Shown: positions 23,064 to 32,597 of the stretch, in pieces | Numbering within the stretch: the first letter of the stretch is position 1 | Layout: every line of letters begins with the position of its first letter | Source: Gliomastix tumulicola | Lineage: Eukaryota; Ascomycota; Sordariomycetes; Hypocreales; Bionectriaceae | Assembly: GCA_001599755.1 (NCBI GenBank) | Contig: BCHX01000002.1 | Location: 186,001-250,000 of the forward strand | Length of the DNA stretch: 64,000 bases | Direction of reading: 5' to 3' | Translations under genes and position numbers: made by a program | The notes under the pieces: model-generated | What the model was told of the DNA's origin: nothing | The model's database searches: none | What the model saw: the letters and a program-made list of their open reading frames with translations, nothing else

Positions 23064-23888
23064 GACGGCTTTGCTCCATTTCTACGAGTTGTTGCATTCT
23101 GTCGACTAACTACTGTTTATACCATCCTTTGTTGTTATATTCTTTTGGCGGACGAGCAGCACTGTTACAATGTATGAGCATTTTTACCGAGGATATTGGG
23201 GGGCCAAGAACTGATGGTCTCGTACTCGGCTGGAGGAAAGGGCTTTCAAAAGCCCGTTCAAGGGTCTCGGAGGGTGACTTGGATGACCCTGGTAGCAGGA
23301 GTTAAGGTTATTAATAAATTGACAGGACCTTGACAGGACCTTGACAGGACCAAGCAAGGGTGCAGCCGAAAAAGTTCTCGACCACGCGTGACTATAAGCC
23401 AGTGCCACGCTGGACCGGGAATGCCCAGGATACAGCACCTTCACCTCGCCGTCTTGATGGCTGGGCCAAGAAGTACACTGGATAATCTATGATAGACGAG
23501 TCACTGCAGTGCGCCAGATGTACCCAAAGTCCCTGCTATTCGAAGCGAGCGTGCTGTGCCGTCCAGCAGCCAAGCATGACCCTGCCGGGGCTTCAAATTT
23601 GCCAAAACGCCACCGCGCACCGCTGCAGCTGACCGATTATTAGATGTCGTGATATGCAGCATGCCTACTCCGTACTGCAAGAGGGAAATTGATGGCGTCG
23701 TACCGTCGGATGACTGTGCGATCCAAGTTTCATGTTCTGCATCTGTATATCACACATCACGTCCTCCCCCCGTTCCAATGTGATGTGATCAGTCACCTTT
23801 CGTTTTTCTCTCCATTCGTTTTTATCATCTACAGCCCCTTCCTAGTCTTTCGTTCATCCCTGTATTCCTGCTTCATCACTGCCTTGAC
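23064..23888. other. Intergenic region
   Basis: No supported gene. It contains the 11-bp triplicated repeat listed separately. A short plus-strand frame at 23689-24063 overlaps the next gene in another frame and is not real. Confidence 0.4.
23319..23351 (+). repeat. 11-bp direct repeat, three perfect copies
   Basis: The unit ttgacaggacc occurs three times head to tail. It lies in the 3' flank of the MDR reductase gene. No function is evident; it may be slippage or a small regulatory array. Confidence 0.9.
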
Positions 23889-25787
23889 ATGCTTGTATTC
23901 CCAGCCATTGCCGGCGCCGTGCTGGCCTCCCTGGTCACGACTGCCCGTGCTAATGTCGTACTCACTGATGAAACACCCCTCTCCGGCCCATCTTTCCTCG
24001 CCAACTTTGACCCCTCCGAAGCACAGGCAGTGCAGGACGCCATCGCCAACTTCCCCGACGTGATCGAGGCTCTCTTCTCGGACGGAACCCTGGTCCGCGA
24101 CGACCTCATCTTCTACATCGATGTCTTCTCCTCCGCGACGGGCGGCTCCATCTACAGCTACGGCCATGTTGGCGACGGGCAGGAGGATGCACTGACGGCA
24201 GGTGCACTTGACGAGCATTCGATTGCTCGGGTGGGTAGCGTGACGAAGCTCTTCACCGTGTATGCCATCATCAAGCATGCCGGTATCGGGGTTCTTGCTC
24301 ACCCGGTTACTGAATACCTACCCGAGCTGGCAGGATCAAACCGCAATGCGAGCTCTCTCGACCAGATTGATTGGGATCACATTACTGTTGGAGCGCTCGC
24401 ATCGCATCAGGCGGGCGTTGGTGGTGCTGTTGGTACGTATAAACAACTCTTGGGAACAAGGAAATAGAGCTCATGAATGACAGATCTGCTTATCGAATAT
24501 GCCGAGACCATTGAAGATATCACCATCGAGCGTAAGTGGACGAGACGAAATGGCTGTCATGTGTTAGTCTAGCTAACCGGATCTGTAGAACTGTGTGACT
24601 TCATGAAGAAGAAGCATCCCGTGACCTCGCCCTACAAGACGGCTGTCTACTCCGACGGCGGGTTTGCCGTGCTCGCTCAAGTCCTCAGCCGCATGACCGG
24701 CCAGAAATACGAAGATGCCGTGCGTACGATCCTCTTTGAGCCTCTGGGTATGGATGACTCGACTTTTGGTGCACCGACAGAATCTGGTCGCAATAACATT
24801 GATCGCTCCCTGCTCGACACGCCTTTCACGTCCTGGGGCCTGGACGTGCCGATCGTGTTCGGGTAAGTACCGCTCCGGGAAGACGGAAGCATCTCATATG
24901 AGACCTGACTAACAGTCTACTCACACAGCTCCGGTGGTTTGTACACCAGTGCAGCTGACCTACGCACCGCCGGCCTGTCCATCCTCAACTCCCAGCTGCT
25001 GCATCCCGCCGTCACCCAGGCCTGGATGAAGCCACTCAGCGCAACAGGCTCCCTCGCCGAACTCGTCGGCGCGCCGTGGGAAATCACACGTCTCACGCTC
25101 CCCGTCACCCCGGGCTCCTCGCGCACTCGTATCTCGGATCTGTACATCAAAGCTGGTGGCAACGGCGACTACGGGTCTATTTTTGCGCTGTCCCCGGATC
25201 ACGGCATCGGGTACTCGATCATCGTTGCTGGTATGACGGCGGGGACGGCACGCTGGTATCTAAGGGAGGCCGTGGCTGAGGCCTTCATCGTTGCTGCTGA
25301 GCATGCGGCGGCGCAGAACGCAGAACTGAATGTCGCGGGAACGTACTACAGTGACGACTCGGGGACCACGAACATCACTCTTGCCGTCGAAGAAGGCCAT
25401 TCAGGTGTTTCCATAGAGTCGTTTTACATCGACGGCGAGGAGAGCCTGGACGCCCTCTTTGGCGGCTTGCGGTTCGGACCGGCCACATTCCGTCTCTATC
25501 CCGTCTGCACGGATGCGTTCTCTCGCTCTGGGGCTTCTCTGTATCAGGCCAGCGGGAGAATCAGTGTCTCGCACCGGTTCGTCGCCCAGAATATGCCACT
25601 CTCGCCTCGGCCTCAGGTCGACGGGGGCAGCGGTGGCATGTTTGACAGGAGTCTGGTCTGGCTGACGCTTGATCCTAATGGGCCTCTGGATGAAGTCATA
25701 TTCAATCTTGTCGATGGGAGGGTGGAAAGTGTGTCTGTTTCTGCCACGAATACGATTTTGAGGAGGACTGATTTGAAAAAGTATTGA
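23889..25787 (+). CDS. Secreted beta-lactamase-like serine hydrolase
   Basis: Four exons (23889-24432, 24484-24531, 24589-24862, 24929-25787) encode 574 residues. A signal peptide (MLVFPAIAGAVLASLVTTARA) opens the protein. It belongs to the class C beta-lactamase / penicillin-binding-protein-like family. The nucleophile motif S-x-x-K is SVTK (about residue 116), the Tyr motif is YSDGG in place of YxN, and the third motif appears as KAGGNGDYGS in place of KTG. A C-terminal beta-rich region of about 180 residues follows. Fungal members act as esterases, transesterases (LovD) or lactam/lactone hydrolases. Secretion argues for an extracellular substrate and against a LovD-type cytosolic role. Confidence 0.87.
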
Positions 25788-26049
25788 TGAGCCTCTAACT
25801 CACCGCTCGAGACACAGGCTACGGTCAAGCTTTTGGTAAACGGTGCTCTCTTATATCGTAGAAAATTCCATTTGTAACTATACCAACATAGCCACTAATC
25901 CCCCAGCTTATCAAACTAATGAAACCAATTACACACTTTGCTAGTATCCAACAGATTCGAAGTCTCAGCGCTTAGATGCTACAGAACAGAGAAAGCTCAG
26001 CTGATATATTCAGAAGGGCTAAGAAGTGGTAGTTGAAGAAATGCTTACC

Positions 26050-26397
26050 CTATCGACGTCTCCGTTGAGACATATACGCGGTACATTCACCGCATGGTGC
26101 GTGGCCACAAGGGTTGATGACATGGTTATTCTCGAGATTGACGACGCGAGCGAAGACACATCGCCCATAGCGATTTGGCCCATTCTCGCACAGACAACAG
26201 GTCCACGTGCCACCGAGTTGAAAATGGCGGCAGCTGCGTTTCTCGCAAAGCGAGTCTCGTTGGTCAGACCGCGTGTGAGATCGAGAAGCGCACATGATAC
26301 GTTTGCCTGTGCGAGACCGTGGCGCTCGGTGACAGAATACGATTTCTCTGCCGGCGTGACGGCCACAGCGATGGATGATCGTAGTATTATGGCACAT
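26050..26397 (-). CDS. Cys/His-rich zinc-finger-like small protein
   Basis: Intronless, 115 residues. Cys and His are spaced as metal ligands. The N-terminal part has MCHN, HRCGRHAG and FCHRA, then MCAS, LCEKRSC; the C-terminal part has WTCCLCENGPNRYGRC followed by NPCGHAPCGECTAY. The second half looks like a RING/treble-clef arrangement of C-x2-C with a C-x-H-x2-C-x2-C end. I infer zinc binding; ubiquitin ligase activity is only one option. No intron or signal peptide. The gene lies downstream of the 54-bp repeat array on the same strand. Confidence 0.6.
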   Translation of the reverse strand: MCHNTTIIHRCGRHAGREIVFCHRAPRSRTGKRIMCASRSHTRSDQRDSLCEKRSCRHFQLGGTWTCCLCENGPNRYGRCVFARVVNLENNHVINPCGHAPCGECTAYMSQRRRR

Positions 26398-26578
26398 TTT
26401 GTAATCGAAAATCTTGTAATAGAAATCTTGAGCGGACTGGATCTTCTGGAAGTAACATTGCTCAGATGGACTGTCCTACCTACCTGTATATATACAAGAA
26501 AGACAAGGCAGGTCGTGTTAGCCTCCTTAAAATGCCAGCGGCCAAGCTGCGCTACCAGGCGCCCTCTTAGCCCCAGGA

Positions 26579-26811
26579 GTGAACCAACATCCTCCATTTT
26601 GTATCAGCTGTCCTTGACGAAAAGCTCCATAAGGGAGCCAATATTGTACAGTTGGGATCAGGCATCTTTGGTGAAGAGCTCCATCAGTGAACCAACATGC
26701 TCTAATTAGTATCAGGTGCCTTCGAAAAATAGCTGCGTAAGTGAACCAACATACTCTAGTTGCATCAGGTGCCCTTGCGAATAGCTCTTTAAGTGAACCA
26801 ACACGTCTGAG
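26579..26811 (-). repeat. Diverged 54-bp tandem repeat array (about 4.3 units)
   Basis: Units start at 26579, 26633, 26687, 26741 and 26793 (plus coordinates), spaced 54, 54, 54 and 52 nt. Each carries a core gtgaaccaac (once gggagccaat). On the minus strand an open frame from the ATG at 26883 to 26527 runs through the array (118 residues). The first unit reads VGSLKELFARAP; the 52-nt unit shifts frame, so later units read as CWFTDGA-like. In the original frame later units give VGSLMELF, IGSLMELFVKD and VGSLLGL, but each then meets an in-frame TGA at the same place. It may be a decayed repeat-peptide gene or a non-coding minisatellite. Confidence 0.7.
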
Positions 26812-27071
26812 ACGAGGTTGATCCTCAGGCACGGCGCCAGCCTGTCCAATTGCATTGTCTGCAAATGAAACTCTGCGGGTCATGGTGGGTCTGCGTTGCC
26901 GCCACGCCTTAGGCGGATACGCAAGTAGAAAAATAAAATCAAAACAAGGGCTGTAATCTACTCTCTTCACGTTGGCGCAGTTTCTCAAAATTCGCCTTCT
27001 TTCATCTGCGATTCTACACGAGGCCACGCTTGTGGCATCTGTATTGTTTTGCGGAGAGGCCGGTCTTCGAC

Positions 27072-28124
27072 ATGGACGAAATGAACGCGTTTGGGGACGT
27101 CAGTGTCCTCCAGATCCATGGGGGTGATGATGATGGTGCAGAGCTCGTCTTCGACTTCAATGGCCAGCGAATGAGCGTGTCTGTCTTCCCAAGCTCCTCA
27201 GCCAATAACGCGGGTCAAGACTCGATCCAAGACCGCATCATCGCCCTGCTCAATCGCGCTATTGACGACGTAGGCGACGACGAGTACGAGGAGCTTGTGG
27301 ATCAGGTGCTTGCAGTTATTATGGACGCAGGGAAGCCGATTCTCGAAGCTCAAGTAGCGCTTCATTCGGAGCAAACCTCGGCGCGAGACCTACACTCGGT
27401 CATTTATCCCGCAACGCATCGTTTTCAGCTCATTGACGCCAGTGGCAAGGCTGCCCTTGTCCCTATCGCTCTAGACGAGGCTTATACCCTGTCTGGGGTT
27501 GAGGGGGAGTACGACAGCGCTCAAGAAGACGAGTTGGACATCGACGCGACGCTTCCTTCCTATTCGACAAAGTCGATTCTCATCAATGACGTATTTGCTG
27601 AAGGCATTGGACACACGGCTAGTCGGGTCACTGCGGATGGCAGAGCAATGTTCTGCAAGGCCATCGGGCATGGAGGGGGATTGGTTGGAACGGGCGTGGG
27701 ACGGGAGCTGGAGTGTCTGCAGGCCGTTCGTAAGCTTCTGCCACCTACACACTACCCTCGGGTACGGATCCCGCAGCTGCTGGGCTATGTTCGCCACGCT
27801 GATTCCGGCCGTCTTGTCGGCTTCGTTCGAGAATGGGTACCTGGACGTCGACTCAGGGACATCGACACTGCGGCGGTACCAGCTCAGCAGAGGCGAAAGT
27901 GGCTGGGACAGATCGACGAGGCAGTCCGCGCCTTGCACACCAAACAGATAATCTGGGGTGATGGGAAGGCTGCCAACGTTATTATCGACGAGCAGGACGA
28001 TGCTTGGCTGATTGACTTTGGGGGAGGCTGGACGGACGGCTGGGTGGATGAAGAGTTGGCGGACACAGTGGAAGGAGATCAGCAGGCGCTCACTAAAATC
28101 GGCGAGTTCTTGAAGGTTGACTGA
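27072..28124 (+). CDS. Protein kinase-like protein with N-terminal extension
   Basis: Intronless, 350 residues from the ATG at 27072; the upstream in-frame TTG is not used. Residues 1-165 form an acidic domain I do not recognise. The C-terminal half is kinase-like: a candidate ATP Lys in AMFCKA, the hinge-like FVREWVPG, the catalytic loop IIWGDGKAANVIID (Asp, Lys+2 and Asn+5 retained, but no HRD His/Arg) and the metal motif LIDFGGGWTDGW. Members of this kind are common in fungi, often with unknown substrates, and some are small-molecule phosphotransferases. Phosphotransfer looks possible because the key Asp, Asn and DFG are present. It is divergent from the repeat-array and zinc-finger frames. 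Confidence 0.75.
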   Translation: MDEMNAFGDVSVLQIHGGDDDGAELVFDFNGQRMSVSVFPSSSANNAGQDSIQDRIIALLNRAIDDVGDDEYEELVDQVLAVIMDAGKPILEAQVALHSEQTSARDLHSVIYPATHRFQLIDASGKAALVPIALDEAYTLSGVEGEYDSAQEDELDIDATLPSYSTKSILINDVFAEGIGHTASRVTADGRAMFCKAIGHGGGLVGTGVGRELECLQAVRKLLPPTHYPRVRIPQLLGYVRHADSGRLVGFVREWVPGRRLRDIDTAAVPAQQRRKWLGQIDEAVRALHTKQIIWGDGKAANVIIDEQDDAWLIDFGGGWTDGWVDEELADTVEGDQQALTKIGEFLKVD

Positions 28125-28794
28125 GATCGAGGCCTGCTTACCCTGGTACACAGTCAAACAGACATTTGGGATGTGGGACTTTAATTTTCGGATTCGTACG
28201 TGGCTCAAGATGCTGTTCAATCGCGCGGAGTTGGGGATGAACGGGGTCTGGTAACGACGGGAGACGTTGATACAAGGTGACGTCTCGGTATTACGTACTG
28301 ATTCGGTACGCGATTCCTGCGTCATAGCTAATGCAGCATTTCTGGTGTTCTGAAAGCTGCCCTGAAAATGACCTCGTCGGGCTGCTTACCCAGATCGGTA
28401 TCAGTGCATCCACGCCCGAGGACCCGACTTCCGGTCCGAGAAGGACCAGCATTCCCCCATCCAGAGGGTGCAGTTCGTATGTATCGTATTGTTGGGGACC
28501 AGTGACATGTTCCTGCGCTAGATTGACGATCGCTGCGGGAGGGAAGCTTCTGCCCCTCGGCGCGATTCCCAGTGGAGTAGGTGGCATCACTGATCGGCGC
28601 TCTGGGAAACGAATTGAAACGGCCATGATGGAAACATTCATACCCGCTCGATATGATTGGTGTTGGTGTTGTTGATTGGGCGTCTTGATTCAAGTATAAA
28701 GACGTCGATGCGCGTTCAATGTTTGGCCTTGGCTTCTTATTTCCTTATGCCAACTCACTTCACAGCCGTCACCTGCACACCGAATCACGCCACC
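28125..28794. other. Intergenic region with a doubtful minus-strand ORF
   Basis: A minus-strand frame from the ATG at 28641 (to 28291) encodes 116 residues with a protein-like segment (YDTYELHPLDGGMLVLLGPE) and a possible intron donor (TGG|gtaagc). It could be a small gene divergent from the NlpC/P60 gene, but no family is recognised. The TATA box of the NlpC/P60 gene lies at 28695-28700. Confidence 0.3.
28695..28700 (+). promoter_or_regulatory. TATA box of the NlpC/P60 gene
   Basis: TATAAA, 95 nt upstream of the ATG at 28795. Confidence 0.65.
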
Positions 28795-29526
28795 ATGCAG
28801 CTCAAGACGCTCACTCTCGCTGCGGCTCTCCCGCTTGCCGCCGCGTATCCCATCACAGCCGACGGCGTCAACTGCCGCGCAGGCCCCAGCACCAGCCACT
28901 CAGTCGTCACCTCCTACAACGCCGGGACCGAGGTCACCATCAGCTGCCAGGCCAATGGCGAGTCTGTGTCGGGCAACGCCCTCTGGGACAAGACGGGCGA
29001 CGGCTGCTATGTCTCTGACTTCTATGTCCAGACCGGCTCCGACGGCATGATCGCTCCCGAATGTGAGGCATCCGGCGGCGGCTCCGACTACAACGGCCCC
29101 ATCAGCCGGCAGGAGATCCTAGACCGCGCCGACTTCTGGATCGCGCAGGGCATCCCGTACTCCATGGAGAAGACCGAGCCCGATGTCAATGGTCGTGCCT
29201 ACCGTACCGACTGCTCTGGCTTCGTCTCCATGGCACTCCACGCCGACTCTCCTGGCCGCAACACCGTTACTCTTCCGGACATCGCCACGGCTATCACGAT
29301 GGACGAGATCCAGCCTGGTGATTTTATTGGTACGCTTGGCGCTGGTACTGGTGGTGCTGCTGGCCACGTTGTTCTCTTTACCTCGTGGACGGACAGCTCC
29401 AAGACGGCATACAACACGGTCGAGTGCAAGGGAGGCGATGGCTGCGTTGTTTATTCACGCCCTGTTGGGTGGACGGTTGGCGAGTTCACCTCGAAGCCTT
29501 ATCGGTACATTCGTGTCACGGATTAA
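28795..29526 (+). CDS. Secreted SH3b-NlpC/P60 cell-wall hydrolase
   Basis: Intronless, 243 residues, with the ATG at 28795 in good context (caccATGc). Signal peptide MQLKTLTLAAALPLAAA. Residues about 20-80 form a bacterial-type SH3 domain (NCRAGPSTSHSVVTSYNAGTE ending YVSDFYVQ). Residues about 105-243 are an NlpC/P60 papain-like domain, with the nucleophile Cys in TDCSGFVSMAL and the partner His in AAGHVVLF. Such enzymes cut peptides of bacterial peptidoglycan, a polymer fungi lack, so an antibacterial role outside the cell is the natural reading. The family is mainly bacterial, and ancient horizontal gain is plausible. Four Cys in the SH3 part could form disulfides. Confidence 0.88.
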   Translation: MQLKTLTLAAALPLAAAYPITADGVNCRAGPSTSHSVVTSYNAGTEVTISCQANGESVSGNALWDKTGDGCYVSDFYVQTGSDGMIAPECEASGGGSDYNGPISRQEILDRADFWIAQGIPYSMEKTEPDVNGRAYRTDCSGFVSMALHADSPGRNTVTLPDIATAITMDEIQPGDFIGTLGAGTGGAAGHVVLFTSWTDSSKTAYNTVECKGGDGCVVYSRPVGWTVGEFTSKPYRYIRVTD

Positions 29527-30258
29527 GAGGCGCATTTCTATAGTCGAACCACCAATAGAAGAGTCGTAGCCTCAAAATAAAATGGTCATCCATATTACCT
29601 TGCCAACCATGTACAACGACCCAGAGTGCCTCCCAGTCATGGCCATATCGCGGAGGAGCGCTAATAATAGAGTCTGTTGGTAACAAGTGTGGCTGAGGAG
29701 GGGCTGCGAATTTGCACCCAATCACGTTGTTCAAATCTCACTCCTGTCTACAATCTGGTTTTCCTTCAAGGAGACAGAGAGTGTGGAGTATGGGGGAAAT
29801 CGATCGCTGAGCCGTTGGGCTCCGGCGATCTGCTGCAGCGCCAATAGGCCTGTGGGCAGGGCAGGGCACAGTGACTCCTCCGCCATCCGAGCCGTCCATG
29901 AACTCATTAGATTTCAACAATAACTTTGAGCACGCATATTTCGAGGAATAGAAGCGCCTCTGTCGACGGGTATTTCTTTTTGAGGAGGGCATCGATGCAG
30001 AAACGGGAGTCACCCTGGTCCTGAGAGCAATGTGGTTTTCACCACACTCGAGAAGTTGGGAGTACACCGAGGAGCTTGCGCGATCAGATGCGTCAACTAA
30101 AGTGGCCTGGCGGCGCAGACCAGCTGGCTTGAAGGCCTTGATTGTCCAATGGGACCGTACCTCAAGTCTGATAAGGTGACAATCATTTTTTCGTCTTGCT
30201 AGCTTCGAACCCCAAGACCATTACATCTCCGAATACCCCTCCACGACCGTGCCCAAAC
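29527..30258. other. Intergenic region between convergent genes
   Basis: This lies between the 3' ends of the NlpC/P60 gene and the acyltransferase gene. The short minus-strand frame at 29738-30067 is unsupported. I see nothing else. Confidence 0.4.
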
Positions 30259-31584
30259 TCACGCCCGCAATTCTTCAAAGAGAACGTTTCTCACCTCCTC
30301 CATATACAATCGGATGTTCTCTGGATTCTCGAAACCATCGTTAAAGTTGTATACCAGCCGCAGCTGGTCCTGGAAGGTGTACGCGTAGAGCTTACACATG
30401 CCCAAGACCACATCCGTGCCCATCTTCAGATCAAGGACCTTGACAGCGCTCCCATACTCACGTTGAAGATATCTCTCGACAACACCCAAGCTGCTAAAGA
30501 GTGCGTCACTGGACACTGGGGCAGCCTGGAACTCTGGTGTTTGTACGGCGCCGCACACCACCCGTGTGAAATGGCCGTTGAGCTCTAGGGCCTGCGGGTT
30601 TTCCTTGAACGACGATTGATAATGAGTGTTGAGCGATTTTGCGGCATCTTGGAACGCGCATGGCATGTTCAGCTTGTATGGGTGAGGCGTGTAGTAGACC
30701 GATGCAGCGTACTGCGGCGAGTTGAAAGGTTCCGGTAGATATGGTCGGAGATTGAACTGGTTCACAGTCACATACTGCGCCCGGTTGGATGCAGGATCTG
30801 CATACTTGGCGACGGCCTTGATATATGCGGCATGGACGGCAGAGGTAACCGTGATGCTGTGCCTCTTGCATGCCTTGATAAGCTCCTTCGTGTCCTCCTT
30901 GGGGAAGACCCATTCCGTGCTCCGGGAGTTGCCCGAAGGCGCCGACCCGAGACTTGAAACAGGTCTAATCCCGGGAATGCTGCCAGCCCAGCTCATGAAA
31001 AGCTCGGTTGCCTTTTCTTCCTGCTCCTTTGTGGCACGCCCGGAATATCCAAGTGCGTCTTCCATAACAGGGGCAAGGCGAGCTGGTTCGTCCCCAAATG
31101 AAACTTCCTTGGGCGAGGCCAGTGCACCAAGATATTCACTCCAAAGCATTAAGATGCCGATGCCGTCAATGGTGTAGTGAGGACTGCGGAAGAGGAGCTC
31201 CGAGGACTTCGGCACATAGTATAGCGTCGGCTGCTTGATTGGCGTAACAGATTGGTAAAGCTCACCAGCATTGGAAGCCGAAGAAACAATGAACGTAGTC
31301 GACAGCCACTGCTCGAGCATCTCGCCCGTCGGCACGTGATAGACTTTCCTCATGTCCTCAACCACTGCTGCTATCTGTGGCTGTTGATGTCGAAGTTGCT
31401 TCCAAGCATGTCTCAGAGACGATTCGGGCTGGGACAAGTTCAGGGTCAGCTTCAGCCGAGACCATAGCGTGAAGTGTTGCCTGCCGTCACATGCGGCGGC
31501 AGTCACATTGGCCATGACAACAAAGAAGCCTTCTAGGCCGCTCACTGGGCGCTCCCAACGGGTATCGGAGATTCTTGTCCACAT
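30259..31584 (-). CDS. Tri3-like acyltransferase (condensation/CoA-acyltransferase fold)
   Basis: Intronless, 441 residues; the ATG at 31584 is the first in frame (the TTG at 31614 is not used). The active-site motif H-x3-D-G is seen as HYTIDGIG (about residue 157). The overall pattern (N-terminal WERPVSGLEGFF, then TVTSAVHAAYIKAVAKYAD, VNQFNLRPYLPEP) resembles fungal 15-O-acetyltransferase (Tri3)-type enzymes, which acylate hydroxyls of terpenoids and related metabolites. The DFGWG motif of BAHD enzymes is absent. Neighbours give no pathway: no other trichothecene gene is present, so only the fold and general chemistry are claimed. A TATA-like box lies at 31713-31718. Confidence 0.78.
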   Translation of the reverse strand: MWTRISDTRWERPVSGLEGFFVVMANVTAAACDGRQHFTLWSRLKLTLNLSQPESSLRHAWKQLRHQQPQIAAVVEDMRKVYHVPTGEMLEQWLSTTFIVSSASNAGELYQSVTPIKQPTLYYVPKSSELLFRSPHYTIDGIGILMLWSEYLGALASPKEVSFGDEPARLAPVMEDALGYSGRATKEQEEKATELFMSWAGSIPGIRPVSSLGSAPSGNSRSTEWVFPKEDTKELIKACKRHSITVTSAVHAAYIKAVAKYADPASNRAQYVTVNQFNLRPYLPEPFNSPQYAASVYYTPHPYKLNMPCAFQDAAKSLNTHYQSSFKENPQALELNGHFTRVVCGAVQTPEFQAAPVSSDALFSSLGVVERYLQREYGSAVKVLDLKMGTDVVLGMCKLYAYTFQDQLRLVYNFNDGFENPENIRLYMEEVRNVLFEELRA

Positions 31585-32597
31585 TGTTTTGGGCGAGGAC
31601 GAAAGGTGCTTCAAAATAGGCTGGCTTGGAGAGACTGCCCAAGTTTAGGAGTAAGAGAGACAATTCCATCTCGATGCTGCATACCCAAACCTCGCTGAGT
31701 TCTCGCGGCTCTATATACCTTCAACTGTCGAGTAGGCATGGCAAAGAAGAACCACACAACGATAGTGGCCCAAGTACCGCTTGGCTATGACATAATAGCC
31801 CGGGGTATTCTAAGCTGATGCCCCTCTGAACCCCCTCTGAGCCCTCGAAAATGGAGACGGGTACCGGATCGATTACGACACTCCCCGTTCGATGAATCCT
31901 GCGCATACCCACAATGAGGGCCCTCCCGCGCCAATTGCTTTGCTGTGCCATCTGGTTATGTGATATCACACTGGGAATGGGCGGTGATAGGTCAGCTCGT
32001 TAATCGTCCTGGTGAGCATGGGATTAATTTGAGTTGGTGAGATTGATAATGCAGGAAACACATCAGGCGAGGCCGGTCCATCACACCGTCTTTTATTCGC
32101 TCCTAGGTCCATGCGTCATTCTCTGCTTTCTAATGCCCTCACTGCGACGCTGCTGCCACATTTGAGTCAATCTGTGGCATTGAAATGACAACTGATGAGG
32201 ACAAACGGACTTTAACCCCAAAGTAGAGAGAGGTCTGGTTGTCTCCGGTGTTTGGACTTTTCAGTTGTCCGGTGCCTACCACGAATGCTTACCGCCGTGA
32301 ACGGACTTGACAGCCCCTAACTCCTTCTCTACAAACTGCATGACTTTCTATACACAAATTCGAATTTGGCCATCTGCCTCTTAGACAGTCATAGATGTGA
32401 ACACCCGATATCGGCACATCGGCACCGAAATCAACAGCATGTACCACGACTTGATATGTATACACGGAGTTTGGCCATATTAACCCCGACTCTCAGAAGG
32501 CGTTTGCTACCAAACGTCATGAACTACATAAATCTCCAGGCTTCTTTAATTTTGTGACAAGAAAAACATGTACCTTACAGCCTTCTTAATCTAGATC
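31585..32597. other. Divergent promoter region between acyltransferase and AKR genes
   Basis: About 1.0 kb with no supported gene. It holds a TATA-like box (TATATA, 31713-31718, minus strand), about 130 nt before the acyltransferase start. No clear core element is seen for the aldo/keto reductase. Confidence 0.45.

Noticed and set aside
26026..26709. 227-codon plus-strand frame
   Set aside because: It overlaps the zinc-finger-like gene and repeat array in antisense and has no domain; the Cys/His pattern on the minus strand is the better explanation.
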